Assembly (NCBI RefSeq): GCF_023016525.1
Contig: NZ_JALKCG010000007.1
Span: 164,124 to 228,123, forward strand
DNA: 64,000 nucleotides
Reading direction: 5' to 3'
Source: Ancylobacter koreensis
Lineage (GTDB): Bacteria; Pseudomonadota; Alphaproteobacteria; Rhizobiales; Xanthobacteraceae
The notes beneath the pieces are model-generated. The model worked only from the letters and a program-made list of their open reading frames with translations. It was not told where the DNA came from and made no database searches. Shown piece after piece: positions 18,554 to 27,579 of the stretch (the stretch's first letter is position 1; every line of letters begins with the position of its first letter). A program made the translations under genes and the position numbers.

Positions 18554-19498
18554 TCAGAGCAGGTACTGTTCGGTAACGGTGGAGCCGAGGCGGTTGTTCT
18601 CGAAGACGAAGGAATCGATGAACTCGTGCAGGCCGGTGACGAAGATGTCGTCCATCCGGCTGTTGCCCAGCTTGGTGAGGGTGGAGCGGGCGATGCGCTG
18701 GGAGCCGCCCTGCCGCCCGTAATAGGCGGCGATGTCGTCGAGATAACGCGTGATGTTCTGGTAGCAGCTCGTCAGCGAGCGCGGCATCTGCGCGTTGAGG
18801 ATGAGCAGGTCCGCCACCAGCCAGGGCTTCACACTCTCGCGGTAGACCCAGTGGAACGAAGTGAGCGCGGAGACCGAGCGCAGAATCGAGGCCCACTGGA
18901 AATAGTCGAGCGGTCCGCCGACATGCTCGGATTCGGGCAGCAGCACGTGGTACTTCACGTCGAGGATGCGCGCGGTGTTGTCGGCGCGCTCGACATACAT
19001 GCCCACGCGCGAGAACCAGAAGGCGTCGTTGCGCAGCATGGTGCGGTAGGCGGCACCGTCGAAGCGCAGCGAGGTCTCCTTCACGAAGGAGAGGAAGCGG
19101 GCCAGCTCCTCGCGCGTCATATTCTTGGTGGAATAGCGCTTCAGCTCCAGCCAGGCCGAGTTGATGGTCTCCCACATCTCGATGGTGAGCGCCGTGCGCA
19201 CCGAGCGGGCATTGGTGCGGGCGATCTCGAAGCAGTTGCGGATGGAGGAGGGGTTCTCCGGCGCGAAGGCGAGGAAGTTGATGACGTTCTGCTCGTTGGC
19301 GTCCTCGCCATGGACCTGCTTGAACAGGTCGGCGCAGCCGGCGGTGAGCAGGGCCGAGCGCCACTCATTGGTCGAACCGCCATAGGCGGCGGGAAGCTGG
19401 GCGAGGCGCTGGGTGACGTCGAGGATGCGGGCGAGGCAATCCGCCCGCTCCATGTAGCGGGACAGCCAGTAGAGATTGTCGGCAGTACGAGAGAGCAT
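18554..19498 (-). CDS. Alpha-E domain protein
   Basis: A 314-residue all-helical protein of the alpha-E family. It starts MLSRTADNLYWLSRYMERADCLARILDV and has the recurring MYVERADNTARILDVKYHVLLP further in. The repeated E-R-A-D patterns are the hallmark. Alpha-E proteins are found with circularly permuted ATP-grasp and transglutaminase proteins and are thought to be part of a peptide-synthesis or tagging system. The catalytic role is unknown. It starts 12 bases downstream of the LysE gene stop. Confidence 0.93.
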   Translation of the reverse strand: MLSRTADNLYWLSRYMERADCLARILDVTQRLAQLPAAYGGSTNEWRSALLTAGCADLFKQVHGEDANEQNVINFLAFAPENPSSIRNCFEIARTNARSVRTALTIEMWETINSAWLELKRYSTKNMTREELARFLSFVKETSLRFDGAAYRTMLRNDAFWFSRVGMYVERADNTARILDVKYHVLLPESEHVGGPLDYFQWASILRSVSALTSFHWVYRESVKPWLVADLLILNAQMPRSLTSCYQNITRYLDDIAAYYGRQGGSQRIARSTLTKLGNSRMDDIFVTGLHEFIDSFVFENNRLGSTVTEQYLL

Positions 19499-19510
19499 GG
19501 GACCCGCGTT

Positions 19511-20134
19511 CTATTTGGCGTTGCGCCAGGCGAGCGTTGCCACGCCCGCCGCGATCAGGAGTGAGCCGCCGATCCGGTTGATGGCGGAAACGAGCCGCGT
19601 GCTGCGCACCGCGCCGCGCAGGCGGCCGGCGAGCAGCGCGTAGCCGAAGGCATTGGCGGCGGCCAGCACGAGGAAGGTGGTCTCGAAGACGACCATCTGG
19701 GCGAGGAGGCCGCGCGCGGGATCGAGGAACTGCGGCAGGAAGGCCATGAAGAAGGTGAGGCTCTTCGGGTTCAGCGCCGTCACCAGCCAGGCATGCGCCA
19801 TCATGTGCAGCGGCGAGCCGGCCGCCCGCGCCTCGCCGAGGCTCGCTTGGCCGCCCGCCCGCCAGAGCTTGATGCCGAGCCAGATGAGGTAGCCGGCGCC
19901 GATCCATTTGAGCACGGTGAACAGGGTGGCCGAGGTAGCGAGCAACGCGCCGAGGCCGAGCATGGAAAGCGTCATCGCTGTGAAGTCGCCGAGCGCCACG
20001 CCGAGCGCGACCGGCAGCGCCACCTTGCGTCCCTGACCGAGCGCATAGGAGACGACGAGCAGGATGGTCGGTCCGGGTATCACCAGCAGGACCGCCGAGG
20101 CGGCGACGAAGGCCAGCCATGTCTCTATCGGCAT
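19511..20134 (-). CDS. LysE family translocator
   Basis: A 207-residue inner-membrane protein with about six hydrophobic segments. The LysE/RhtB signature is PGPTILLVVSYALGQGRK (residues 22-39), followed by LNPKSLTFFMAFLPQF near 113-128. The family exports amino acids or small derivatives. The start MPIETWLAF at 20134 is used. It is embedded in the Anbu operon between the ATP-grasp and alpha-E genes, which is not part of the usual core set. Export of a product made by the ATP-grasp protein is an attractive but untested reading. Confidence 0.9.
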   Translation of the reverse strand: MPIETWLAFVAASAVLLVIPGPTILLVVSYALGQGRKVALPVALGVALGDFTAMTLSMLGLGALLATSATLFTVLKWIGAGYLIWLGIKLWRAGGQASLGEARAAGSPLHMMAHAWLVTALNPKSLTFFMAFLPQFLDPARGLLAQMVVFETTFLVLAAANAFGYALLAGRLRGAVRSTRLVSAINRIGGSLLIAAGVATLAWRNAK

Positions 20135-20156
20135 CTGTCTATGCGCTCCCACCCTG

Positions 20157-20247
20157 CGTCATCCCGGCCGCCGCGAAGCGTCGAGCCGGGATCGCTCACC
20201 AATTCCGCAGACGATCCCGGATCGGCCTGTGGCCGTCCGGGATGACG
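20157..20247. repeat. REP-type palindromic element (copy 1)
   Basis: A 91-base intergenic element with ends CGTCATCCCGG and CCGGGATGACG and internal GAGCCGGGATCG and CGATCCCGGATCGGCC segments able to pair. It lies between the ATP-grasp and LysE genes, inside the Anbu operon, so its RNA hairpin may uncouple expression of the first gene from the rest. Confidence 0.9.
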
Positions 20248-20279
20248 ATCAGATTGTCTGAATCCGATCCGCTCGCTCC

Positions 20280-21701
20280 TCAGCTCTCCTCCAGCACCCA
20301 GGTGTCCTTGGTCCCGCCGCCCTGGCTCGAATTCACCACCAGCGAGCCTGCTTCCAGCGCCACGCGGGTCAGCCCGCCCGGCACGATGCGCACCTTGTCC
20401 GAGCCGGTAAGCACGAAGGGGCGCAGGTCGACATGGCGCGGCGCGATGCCTTCCTCGACGAAGGTCGGGCAGGTCGACAGCGCCAGCGTCGGCTGGGCGA
20501 TGAAGTTGTTCGGGTCCTGCTTCAGCTTGGCACGGAACAGCTCGATCTGCGCCTTGTCGGCGCGCGGGCCGATCAGCATGCCGTAGCCGCCGGAGCCGTG
20601 CACTTCCTTCACCACCAGCTCGCTCAGGTGGTCGAGCACGTATTTCAGGTGGTCGGCCTCGCGGCAGCGCCAGGTCGGCACGTTCTTCAGCAGCGGCTCC
20701 TCGCCGAGATAGAAGCGGATGATGTCCGGCATGTAGCTGTAGACCGCCTTGTCGTCGGCGACGCCGGTGCCGACCGCGTTGGTCAGCGTGACGTTGCCCG
20801 CATTATAGGCGCTCATCAGCCCCGGTACGCCGAGCGCGCTGTCAGGCCGGAAGGCGAGGGGGTCGAGGAAATCGTCATCGAGGCGGCGATAGATCACATC
20901 GACCCGGCGCGGCCCCTCGGTGGTGCGCATGTAGACGACGTCGTTGCGTACGAAGAGGTCGCGGCCCTCCACCAGCTCCACGCCCAGCTTGTCGGCGAGG
21001 AAGGAGTGCTCGTAATAGGCCGAATTGTAGATGCCGGGGGTGAGCACCACCACCGCCGGATCGCTGCTGGCGCTGTGCGGGGCCACCGATTTGAGGGTGG
21101 CGAGCAACTCGTCGGTGTAGTTCTCGACCGGCGCGACGCGGTTGTCGGCGAACAGCTCCGGGAAGAGCCGCATCATGATCTCGCGGTTCTCCAGCATGTA
21201 GGAGACGCCGGAGGGCGTGCGGGCATTGTCTTCCAGAACGTAGAAGGTGTCGGCGTCGACGCGCACCACGTCGATGCCGGCGATGTGCACATAGAGGTCG
21301 TGCGGCACCTTCTGGCCGTTCATCTCCGGCCGGAAGGCCGGGTTCTGGTAGACGAGATCCTCCGGCACGACGCCGGCCTTCAGGATCTCGCGCCGCGAGT
21401 AGATGTCCTTGAGATAGAGGTTCAGCGCCTTGGTGCGCTGCTCCAGCCCGCGCGACATGCGGCGCCATTCGGTGCCGGTGAGGATGCGCGGGATGATGTC
21501 GAAGGGGATCAGCCGTTCCTGCGCATCGCTGTCGCCATAGACGGCGAAGGTGATGCCGATGCGCCGGAATATGAACTCCGCTTCCTTGCGACGATAGTCC
21601 AGCACGTCGGGCGGAACGTTGCTCAACCAGCGTGAAAGGGCGGCATAGGCGGGGCGGATCGAACCGTCCCCATTGGTCATTTCGTCGAAGGCGACGCTCA
21701 T
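20280..21701 (-). CDS. Circularly permuted type 2 ATP-grasp protein
   Basis: A 473-residue protein. Visible blocks include YRRKEAEFIFRRIGITFAVYGD, the substrate-side IAGIDVVRVDADTFYVLEDNARTPSGVSYMLENR, VVVLTPGIYNSAYYEHSFLAD, and the ATP-site VVKEVHGSGGYGMLIGP. This is the circularly permuted ATP-grasp family, predicted to join an amino acid to another amine or carboxylate. It is the first gene of the Anbu operon. The start MSVAFDEMTNG at 21701 is preferred; a second possible start is ten codons upstream. Its product is unknown. Confidence 0.93.
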   Translation of the reverse strand: MSVAFDEMTNGDGSIRPAYAALSRWLSNVPPDVLDYRRKEAEFIFRRIGITFAVYGDSDAQERLIPFDIIPRILTGTEWRRMSRGLEQRTKALNLYLKDIYSRREILKAGVVPEDLVYQNPAFRPEMNGQKVPHDLYVHIAGIDVVRVDADTFYVLEDNARTPSGVSYMLENREIMMRLFPELFADNRVAPVENYTDELLATLKSVAPHSASSDPAVVVLTPGIYNSAYYEHSFLADKLGVELVEGRDLFVRNDVVYMRTTEGPRRVDVIYRRLDDDFLDPLAFRPDSALGVPGLMSAYNAGNVTLTNAVGTGVADDKAVYSYMPDIIRFYLGEEPLLKNVPTWRCREADHLKYVLDHLSELVVKEVHGSGGYGMLIGPRADKAQIELFRAKLKQDPNNFIAQPTLALSTCPTFVEEGIAPRHVDLRPFVLTGSDKVRIVPGGLTRVALEAGSLVVNSSQGGGTKDTWVLEES

Positions 21702-21904
21702 TGGTGTAAATCTACTCCCCAACTTCCCCAAGTTAGCTACAAAGCCCGTGCCAGCGGAAGGGGAGGAACAATCCGCATGGCGATATTCGGCGTATTGGGG
21801 GTGGTTTGCCCATTTGGCAGGCGCGCTGCCCTTGCTTGCGGCGGGCGCTGCGCTGAATTGCGGCGGGTAACAGGGGAGCCGGCGCGGCCGGGAGGGAGAA
21901 TCGG

Positions 21905-22648
21905 ATGACGAGCGCGGCAGAGCCGGTGACGGCGGCGATCCTGGTGATCGGCGATGAGATACTTTCGGGGCGGACCAAGGACCGCAACATCGGCTACATC
22001 GCCGAATATCTCACGGCGATCGGCGTCGACGTGCGCGAGGTGCGGGTGGTGTCCGACGTGGAGGAGGAGATCGTCGCGGCGGTGAACGCGCTGCGCGCCC
22101 GCAACACCTATCTCTTCACCACCGGCGGCATCGGGCCGACCCATGACGACATCACCGCCGACAGCGTGGCGAAGGCGTTCGGCGTTTCCATCGACGTCGA
22201 CCCGCGCGCCCGTGCGATGTTGCTCGAATACATCAAGCCGGAAGACCTCAACGAGGCGCGGCTGCGCATGGCGCGCATCCCGGCCGGCGCCGAGCTGGTG
22301 CCCAATCCGGTGTCGAAGGCGCCGGGCTTCTGGATCGGCAACGTCATCGTCATGGCCGGCGTGCCGGCGATCATGCAGGCGATGCTCGACCAGGTGGCGC
22401 CGAAGTTGAAGACCGGGCGCGTCATGCTGTCGGAGAGCGTGCGCGCGGATGCCCGCGAGGGCGATGTGGGCGGCCCGCTCGCCGCGCTGGCCAAGGCGCA
22501 TCCCGGCGTCACCATCGGCTCCTATCCCTTCGCCGACGAGAGCGGGCGCCCGAACACCAATCTCGTCGTGCGCTCGCGCGAGGCGGGGCTGCTCGACGCC
22601 GCCGTCGCCGATGTGAAGGCCATGCTGGCCGGGCTGCCGCGCCGCTAG
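21905..22648 (+). CDS. cinA: Competence/damage-inducible protein A (CinA N-terminal, MoaB-like) domain protein
   Basis: A 247-residue protein with the molybdopterin-binding (MoCF) fold: ILVIGDEILSGRTKDRN near the N-terminus and TTGGIGPTHDDITADSVAKAFG near residues 64-85. The C-terminal deamidase domain of full CinA (about 160 residues) is absent, so this is the short form common in alphaproteobacteria. Full CinA proteins act in NAD repair (ADP-ribose pyrophosphatase plus NMN deamidase); the short form may keep only the first activity. The gene stands alone, divergent from the Anbu operon. Confidence 0.9.
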   Translation: MTSAAEPVTAAILVIGDEILSGRTKDRNIGYIAEYLTAIGVDVREVRVVSDVEEEIVAAVNALRARNTYLFTTGGIGPTHDDITADSVAKAFGVSIDVDPRARAMLLEYIKPEDLNEARLRMARIPAGAELVPNPVSKAPGFWIGNVIVMAGVPAIMQAMLDQVAPKLKTGRVMLSESVRADAREGDVGGPLAALAKAHPGVTIGSYPFADESGRPNTNLVVRSREAGLLDAAVADVKAMLAGLPRR

Positions 22649-22768
22649 CATCGCGCCAGAAGGCGGGGATTTCCCCGGCGCAGCACTGGAGAAGGCGGCG
22701 CGCTCCCGCTAATGATCTCGGCGAAGGCCCGCGCGGAAGCCGCGCGCGGGCGATCCGGGATGTGCGTG

Positions 22769-23275
22769 ATGACCGACGACCGCCAGAACAAGGCCTTTCC
22801 GGTCTCCTGGGACCAGTTCCACCGCGATGCGCGCGCGCTGACATGGCGGCTCGCCGGGTCCGGCCCGTTTGTCGGCATTGTCTGCATCACCCGTGGCGGC
22901 CTCGTGCCGGCGGCCGTCGTCGCCCGCGAGCTCGGCCTGCGCATGATCGAGACGGTGTGCATCGCCAGCTATCACGACTACACCAAGCAGGGTGAGATGG
23001 AGGTGCTCAAGCCCATCGCCGAGACGGTGCTGGCGGCGGCGGGCGAGGGCGGCCAGGGTCTCCTGGTGATCGACGATCTGGTGGATACCGGCAAGACGGC
23101 CCGGCTGGTGCGCGAGATGCTGCCGCAGGCGCATTTCGCCACGCTGTACGCCAAGCCGCTTGGCCGGCCGCTGGTGGACACCTTCATCACCGAGGTGAGC
23201 CAGGATACCTGGATTTATTTCCCGTGGGACATGGGGCTGACCTTCCAGCCGCCGATCCGCGACGGGGTGGCGTGA
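22769..23275 (+). CDS. gpt: Xanthine phosphoribosyltransferase
   Basis: A 168-residue purine salvage enzyme. The PRPP-binding motif is [17 protein letters not shown], the N-terminal loop is [17 protein letters not shown], and the C-terminus has [15 protein letters not shown]. It converts xanthine or guanine plus PRPP to XMP or GMP. ATG 22769 ([17 protein letters not shown]) matches the usual start of rhizobial Gpt; earlier in-frame ATGs exist at 22712 and 22760. Downstream, nine bases away, is an acidic hypothetical gene probably co-transcribed. Confidence 0.93.
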   Translation: MTDDRQNKAFPVSWDQFHRDARALTWRLAGSGPFVGIVCITRGGLVPAAVVARELGLRMIETVCIASYHDYTKQGEMEVLKPIAETVLAAAGEGGQGLLVIDDLVDTGKTARLVREMLPQAHFATLYAKPLGRPLVDTFITEVSQDTWIYFPWDMGLTFQPPIRDGVA

Positions 23276-23284
23276 GGAACGGAC

Positions 23285-23683
23285 ATGGCTGGCGGTTACG
23301 ACGACCGGGAAGAAGTCTCCGACGAGGCCTATGAGGAGGCGTTCGAGACGCATCGCACGGCGCTTTACGACCTTCTCGTCGCCTATGCGGACGAGCACGA
23401 GCTGAGCGACGGCTTTCTCGCCCTGCTCGCCTCCGATATCGGCCTGTCGCTGCGCATGATCGCCTATGCCTCCGAGACGGAGAAGCCGTCAATCGGCGGC
23501 TTGCGGCTCGATCTCGACCGCTTCGCCCGCGAGCTCGGCGAAAGCGTGCGCGACGCCAAGAAGCACGCCGCCGAATTCATCGCCGAGGCGAGGGCCGCCC
23601 GCGAGGAAGAGGAAGCGGAAGACGACGAGGACGACGAGGACGGCGACACCGGGAACGGCGAGCCGGGCGACCGGCGCTCCTGA
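23285..23683 (+). CDS. Hypothetical acidic protein downstream of gpt
   Basis: A 132-residue protein that I do not recognise. Residues 15-105 are predicted helical (EEAFETHRTALYDLLVAYADEHELSDGFLALLASDIGLSLRM). The last 30 residues are almost entirely Glu, Asp and Gly (AREEEEAEDDEDDEDGD), a disordered acidic tail. There is no signal peptide or membrane segment. It begins nine bases after gpt and probably shares its mRNA. An acidic tail could bind a basic partner, but no function can be assigned. Confidence 0.7.
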   Translation: MAGGYDDREEVSDEAYEEAFETHRTALYDLLVAYADEHELSDGFLALLASDIGLSLRMIAYASETEKPSIGGLRLDLDRFARELGESVRDAKKHAAEFIAEARAAREEEEAEDDEDDEDGDTGNGEPGDRRS

Positions 23684-23761
23684 GCGGCCGGCTGTGTGAC
23701 GTCAGTGCGCCCGGCGCGCGGGTGACGCCCACGAGCGCGCGGCCTTCAAGGAACCTTACCG

Positions 23762-24172
23762 ATGACCCCCAGCTTCATCTCCGCCATTCTGCGCTCGCCG
23801 GCCACGGCCTTCCTCGCGCGGCTCCTGCTCGTCTTCATGTTCCTCGGCAGCGCCATCGACAAGATGACCAACTTCGCCGGCGCGCAGGCCGAGATGGCCC
23901 ATTTCGGCCTGAACCCGCCCTGGCTGTTCGCGCTGGCGACGATCCTCACCCAGCTTGTCGGCTCGGTGCTCATCCTCGCCAACCGCGCGACCTGGCTCGG
24001 CGCGGGGGCGCTTGCCGTCTTCACGCTTCTGACCATTCCGATCGCGCATCATTTCTGGACCATGGAAGGTCCGATGGCGCTGATCGAATTCTATTTCACC
24101 GTCGAACATCTCTCGGTGATCGGCGGAATGATCCTCGTCGCCATCCTCGCCGAGCGCACGCGCGCGGCCTGA
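23762..24172 (+). CDS. DoxX family membrane protein
   Basis: A 136-residue protein with four hydrophobic segments. The DoxX pattern is LARLLLVFMFLGSAIDKMTNFAGAQAEMAHFGL. Related DoxX/DoxD proteins are linked to quinone-dependent thiosulfate oxidation or to oxidative stress, but most members, including this one, have no proven role. GGAACC lies before the ATG. It lies 27 bases before fhs on the same strand, so co-transcription is possible. Confidence 0.85.
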   Translation: MTPSFISAILRSPATAFLARLLLVFMFLGSAIDKMTNFAGAQAEMAHFGLNPPWLFALATILTQLVGSVLILANRATWLGAGALAVFTLLTIPIAHHFWTMEGPMALIEFYFTVEHLSVIGGMILVAILAERTRAA

Positions 24173-24199
24173 CGGCGATACGTCGAGACGGGAGGTCTC

Positions 24200-25894
24200 A
24201 TGAGCAGCGTGGCACGTACCATCGACCCCGGCAGCGACGCGGCCATCGCCGCCTCGGTGACGCCGCGCCCCATCGCGGAGGTGGCGGCGAAGCTCGGCGT
24301 GCCGGATGCCTCGCTGTTCCGCTACGGCCACGACAAGGCGAAGATCGCGCTCGACTTCGCCCGCCGCGCCGAAGCGAAGGCTGACGGCAAGCTCATCCTC
24401 GTCACCGCCATCAACCCGACCCCCGCCGGCGAGGGTAAGACGACGACCACCATCGGCCTCGGCGACGCGCTGGCGCGCGCCGGCAAGAAGGTCGCCATCG
24501 CCCTGCGCGAGCCGAGCCTCGGCCCGGTGTTCGGCTCCAAGGGCGGCGCGACGGGCGGCGGCCATTCGCAGATCATCCCCATGCAGGACATCAACCTGCA
24601 TTTCACCGGCGACTTCCACGCCATCAGCGCGGCGCACAACCTGCTCGCCGCGGCCATCGACAACCACATTTACTGGGGCAACGCGCTCGACATCGACGTG
24701 CGGCGCATCAACTGGCGGCGCGTCGTCGACCTCAACGACCGCGCGCTGCGCAGCGTCATCGTCGGGCTCGGCGGCCCCGGCAACGGCTTCCCGCGCGAGG
24801 ACGGCTTCGACATCACCGTCGCCAGCGAGGTGATGGCGATCTTCTGCCTCGCCCGTTCGCTGGAGGACCTGGAAGAGCGGCTCGGCCGCATGGTGGTGGC
24901 GCAGAACCGCGCCCGCCAGCCGATCACCGCCGGCCAGCTCAAGGTCACGGGCGCGATGACCGCGCTGCTGCGCGACGCCTTCCAGCCCAACATCGTGCAG
25001 ACGCTGGAGGGAACGCCCGCTGTGGTGCATGGCGGGCCCTTCGCCAACATCGCCCATGGCTGCAACTCGGTGATCGCCACCCGTGCCGCGCTCGGCCTTG
25101 CCGACTATGTGGTGACGGAAGCCGGCTTCGGCGCCGACCTCGGCGCGGAGAAGTTCCTCGACATCAAGTGCCGGCAGGCGGGGCTGGCGCCCTCCGCCGT
25201 CGTCATCGTCGCCACGGTGCGCGCGCTCAAGATGCATGGCGGTGTGGCGCAGAAGGACCTAGGGCCGGAGAATGTCGCGGCGGTTTCCGCCGGCACGGGG
25301 AACCTCGTGCGACACATCGAGAACATGAAGGCCTTCGGCCTGCCGGCGGTGGTGGCGATCAACCGCTTCACCAGCGACACGCCGGGCGAGATCGAGGCCA
25401 TCAAGCAGGCCTGCGCGGCGGTGGGCGCCAGCGTGCATCTGTGCTCGCACTGGGCCGATGGCTCGGCCGGCGCGGTGGACCTCGCCGCCGAGGTGGTGGA
25501 GCTTGCCGCCGGGCCCTCCGCCTTCAGGCCGATCTATGAGAGCGGCCTGCCGCTGCTGCAGAAGATCGAGACCATCGCCCGGCGCATCTACCGCGCCGGT
25601 GCCGTCGCCATCGAGGCGGGCGCGCTGAAGAAGCTCGCCGAGTTCGAGGCGATGGGCCATGGCGAGCTGCCGATCTGCATGGCCAAGACGCAGTACAGCT
25701 TCACCGCCGACCCCACCCGTCGCGGCGCGCCGGAGGGCTTCACCCTGCCGGTCCGCGAAGTGCGCCTCTCGGCCGGGGCGAGCTTCGTGGTGGCGCTGTG
25801 CGGCGACGTGATGACCATGCCGGGCCTGCCCTCGCACCCGGCGGCGGAGGACATCTTCGTCGACGAGACCGGCTTCATCGGCGGGGTGTTCTGA
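24200..25894 (+). CDS. fhs: Formate--tetrahydrofolate ligase
   Basis: A 564-residue enzyme that makes 10-formyl-THF from formate, THF and ATP. Signatures: the P-loop-like [21 protein letters not shown], the FTHFS motif [36 protein letters not shown], and a C-terminal [10 protein letters not shown] with final [16 protein letters not shown] end. The length is standard. Fhs in a heterotrophic or methylotrophic alphaproteobacterium supports C1 assimilation and purine synthesis. GGGAGG precedes the ATG. Confidence 0.98.
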   Translation: MSSVARTIDPGSDAAIAASVTPRPIAEVAAKLGVPDASLFRYGHDKAKIALDFARRAEAKADGKLILVTAINPTPAGEGKTTTTIGLGDALARAGKKVAIALREPSLGPVFGSKGGATGGGHSQIIPMQDINLHFTGDFHAISAAHNLLAAAIDNHIYWGNALDIDVRRINWRRVVDLNDRALRSVIVGLGGPGNGFPREDGFDITVASEVMAIFCLARSLEDLEERLGRMVVAQNRARQPITAGQLKVTGAMTALLRDAFQPNIVQTLEGTPAVVHGGPFANIAHGCNSVIATRAALGLADYVVTEAGFGADLGAEKFLDIKCRQAGLAPSAVVIVATVRALKMHGGVAQKDLGPENVAAVSAGTGNLVRHIENMKAFGLPAVVAINRFTSDTPGEIEAIKQACAAVGASVHLCSHWADGSAGAVDLAAEVVELAAGPSAFRPIYESGLPLLQKIETIARRIYRAGAVAIEAGALKKLAEFEAMGHGELPICMAKTQYSFTADPTRRGAPEGFTLPVREVRLSAGASFVVALCGDVMTMPGLPSHPAAEDIFVDETGFIGGVF

Positions 25895-25964
25895 GCGGGG
25901 CCGCAGCGTTACCTGTGCGATGGCGGGGGACGGATGGCGGCATTAGGGTAAGGGAACCAACTCT

Positions 25965-26051
25965 GCGGACGTGGCGAAACTGGTAAACGCAAGGCACTTA
26001 AAATGCCTCGTCTTCAATGGCTTACGGGTTCGACCCCCGTCGTCCGCACCA
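25965..26051 (+). tRNA. tRNA-Leu (anticodon UAA)
   Basis: A class II tRNA. The acceptor stem is GCGGACG/CGTCCGC and the D arm contains GGTAAACGC. The anticodon stem-loop is AGGCA-CTTAAAA-TGCCT with anticodon TAA. A long variable arm and the T arm ACGGGTTCGACCCCCGT follow, then discriminator A and an encoded CCA. Reads UUA codons, which are rare in this GC-rich genome. No integrase or att duplication is seen beside it. Confidence 0.97.
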
Positions 26052-26160
26052 TTTGGCTCAAGTGACGTCGAGAAGCAGAACGTCGTCGATACCGCTCAAG
26101 CATCGCTTCGCAGCGGGATCGACGTCGGCCTCTCCGGGACAAGCTTCGCCACCCGCCCGC

Positions 26161-27483
26161 TCAGGCGGGCGTCACGCGCCAGATGCAGTCGCCGACATCG
26201 TCGACCACCAGGAGGCCGCCGCGCTTGTCGACCAATACGCCGACAGGCCGGCCGAGGGCCTTGCCGTCCACGCGGAAGCCGCCGAGGATTTCCTCCGGCG
26301 CTCCGGCCGGCGCCCCGTCCGCGAAGGGGACGAAGATCACGCGGTAGCCGGCCGGCGGGTTGCGGTTCCACGAGCCGTGCTGGCCGATGAACACGCCGTT
26401 CTTGAAGCGCGCGCCGAAGCGCTCGTCGTCGACGAAGGTGAGGCCGAGCGAGGCGGTGTGGCAGCCGAGCGCGTAATCGGGCTTCAGCGCCGTCGCCACG
26501 AGGTCCGGGCGCTGCGGCTTCACCCGCTCGTCGACGGTCCGGCCCCAGTAGCTGTAGGGCCAGCCATAGAAGGCGCCGTCCTTCACCGAGGTCATGTAGT
26601 CGGGCACGAGGTCGTCGCCGATCTCGTCGCGCTCGTTCACGCTGGTCCAGAGTTCGCCCGTCACCGGGTTCCAGTCCATGCCGACCGGGTTGCGCAGGCC
26701 GCCCGCGAAGACGCGCAGCGCGCCGCTGGCGATGTCGACCTCAAGGATCGCCGCGCGGTTCTCCTCCTCCTCCATGCCGAATTCGGCGACGTTGGAGTTC
26801 GAACCGACGCCGATATACAGCTTGGTGCCTTCCTTGTTGGCGACGAGGCTCTTGGTCCAGTGATGGTTGCGGCCCGCCGGCAGGTCGCAGATCTTCACCG
26901 GCGGCACGTCGATGCGGGTGGTGCCCTCCACATAGGGGAAGCGCACCAGCGAATCGGCATTGGCGACATAAAGCTGGTCGCCGACCAGCGCCATGCCGAA
27001 GGGCGAGGTGAGGTTCTCGATGAAGGGCAGCTTCACCTCGGCGAAGCCGTCGCCGTCGGCGTCGCGCAGCAGGGTGATGCGGTTGGCGCTTTTCACCCCC
27101 GCGCCGGCGCGGGTCATGACGAAGCCCATTGCCCACCAGCGCAGGCTGAAGATGCCGGCCGGCCAGGGCGGCGAGGCGGTCTCGGCGACGAGGATGTCGC
27201 CGTTCGGCAGTTCGTAGATCCAGCGCGGATGGTCGAGCCCGGCGATGAAGGAACCCACCTTGAAGCCGGGAGCGGGCTTCGGCGCGGCGCCTTCCGGCCA
27301 GCCGATGGCGGGCGCGATCTTCATGATCGGGATCAGCGTCGGCTTCGGCTTGGGCAGGTTCGGCGCGGCGCCGTAGCCCTCGTTTTCCGCCAGCGCCGGG
27401 GATTTGCGCAGGGCGGTGAGCAGGTGGACCGTTCCCGTGATGCAGGCGCCAAGGAAACCGCTGATCTTCACATAATTGGCCAT
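26161..27483 (-). CDS. PQQ-dependent sugar (sorbosone-type) dehydrogenase-like beta-propeller protein
   Basis: A 440-residue protein, start [25 protein letters not shown], with a hydrophobic N-terminal stretch that could be a membrane anchor or signal. Beta-propeller features of the GDH-B/sorbosone dehydrogenase family: [87 protein letters not shown] and [16 protein letters not shown]. Such enzymes oxidise sugars in the periplasm with PQQ, but many homologues lack proven activity. The exact start is uncertain, with an in-frame ATG at 27513. Confidence 0.85.
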   Translation of the reverse strand: MANYVKISGFLGACITGTVHLLTALRKSPALAENEGYGAAPNLPKPKPTLIPIMKIAPAIGWPEGAAPKPAPGFKVGSFIAGLDHPRWIYELPNGDILVAETASPPWPAGIFSLRWWAMGFVMTRAGAGVKSANRITLLRDADGDGFAEVKLPFIENLTSPFGMALVGDQLYVANADSLVRFPYVEGTTRIDVPPVKICDLPAGRNHHWTKSLVANKEGTKLYIGVGSNSNVAEFGMEEEENRAAILEVDIASGALRVFAGGLRNPVGMDWNPVTGELWTSVNERDEIGDDLVPDYMTSVKDGAFYGWPYSYWGRTVDERVKPQRPDLVATALKPDYALGCHTASLGLTFVDDERFGARFKNGVFIGQHGSWNRNPPAGYRVIFVPFADGAPAGAPEEILGGFRVDGKALGRPVGVLVDKRGGLLVVDDVGDCIWRVTPA

Positions 27484-27579
27484 TGTCGGCTCCGGCTGTC
27501 GGGAAAGCGCCATCTCATCGCGGAGCGCGCTGCAGCGCAATACCCCGAAGGATCATGACCAAGCGTCAATTCCGCGGTT

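Noticed and set aside
25965..26051. tRNA-Leu as an integration site for a genomic island
   Set aside because: No integrase and no repeat of the tRNA 3' end was seen in the following sequence; the next genes look like core genes.
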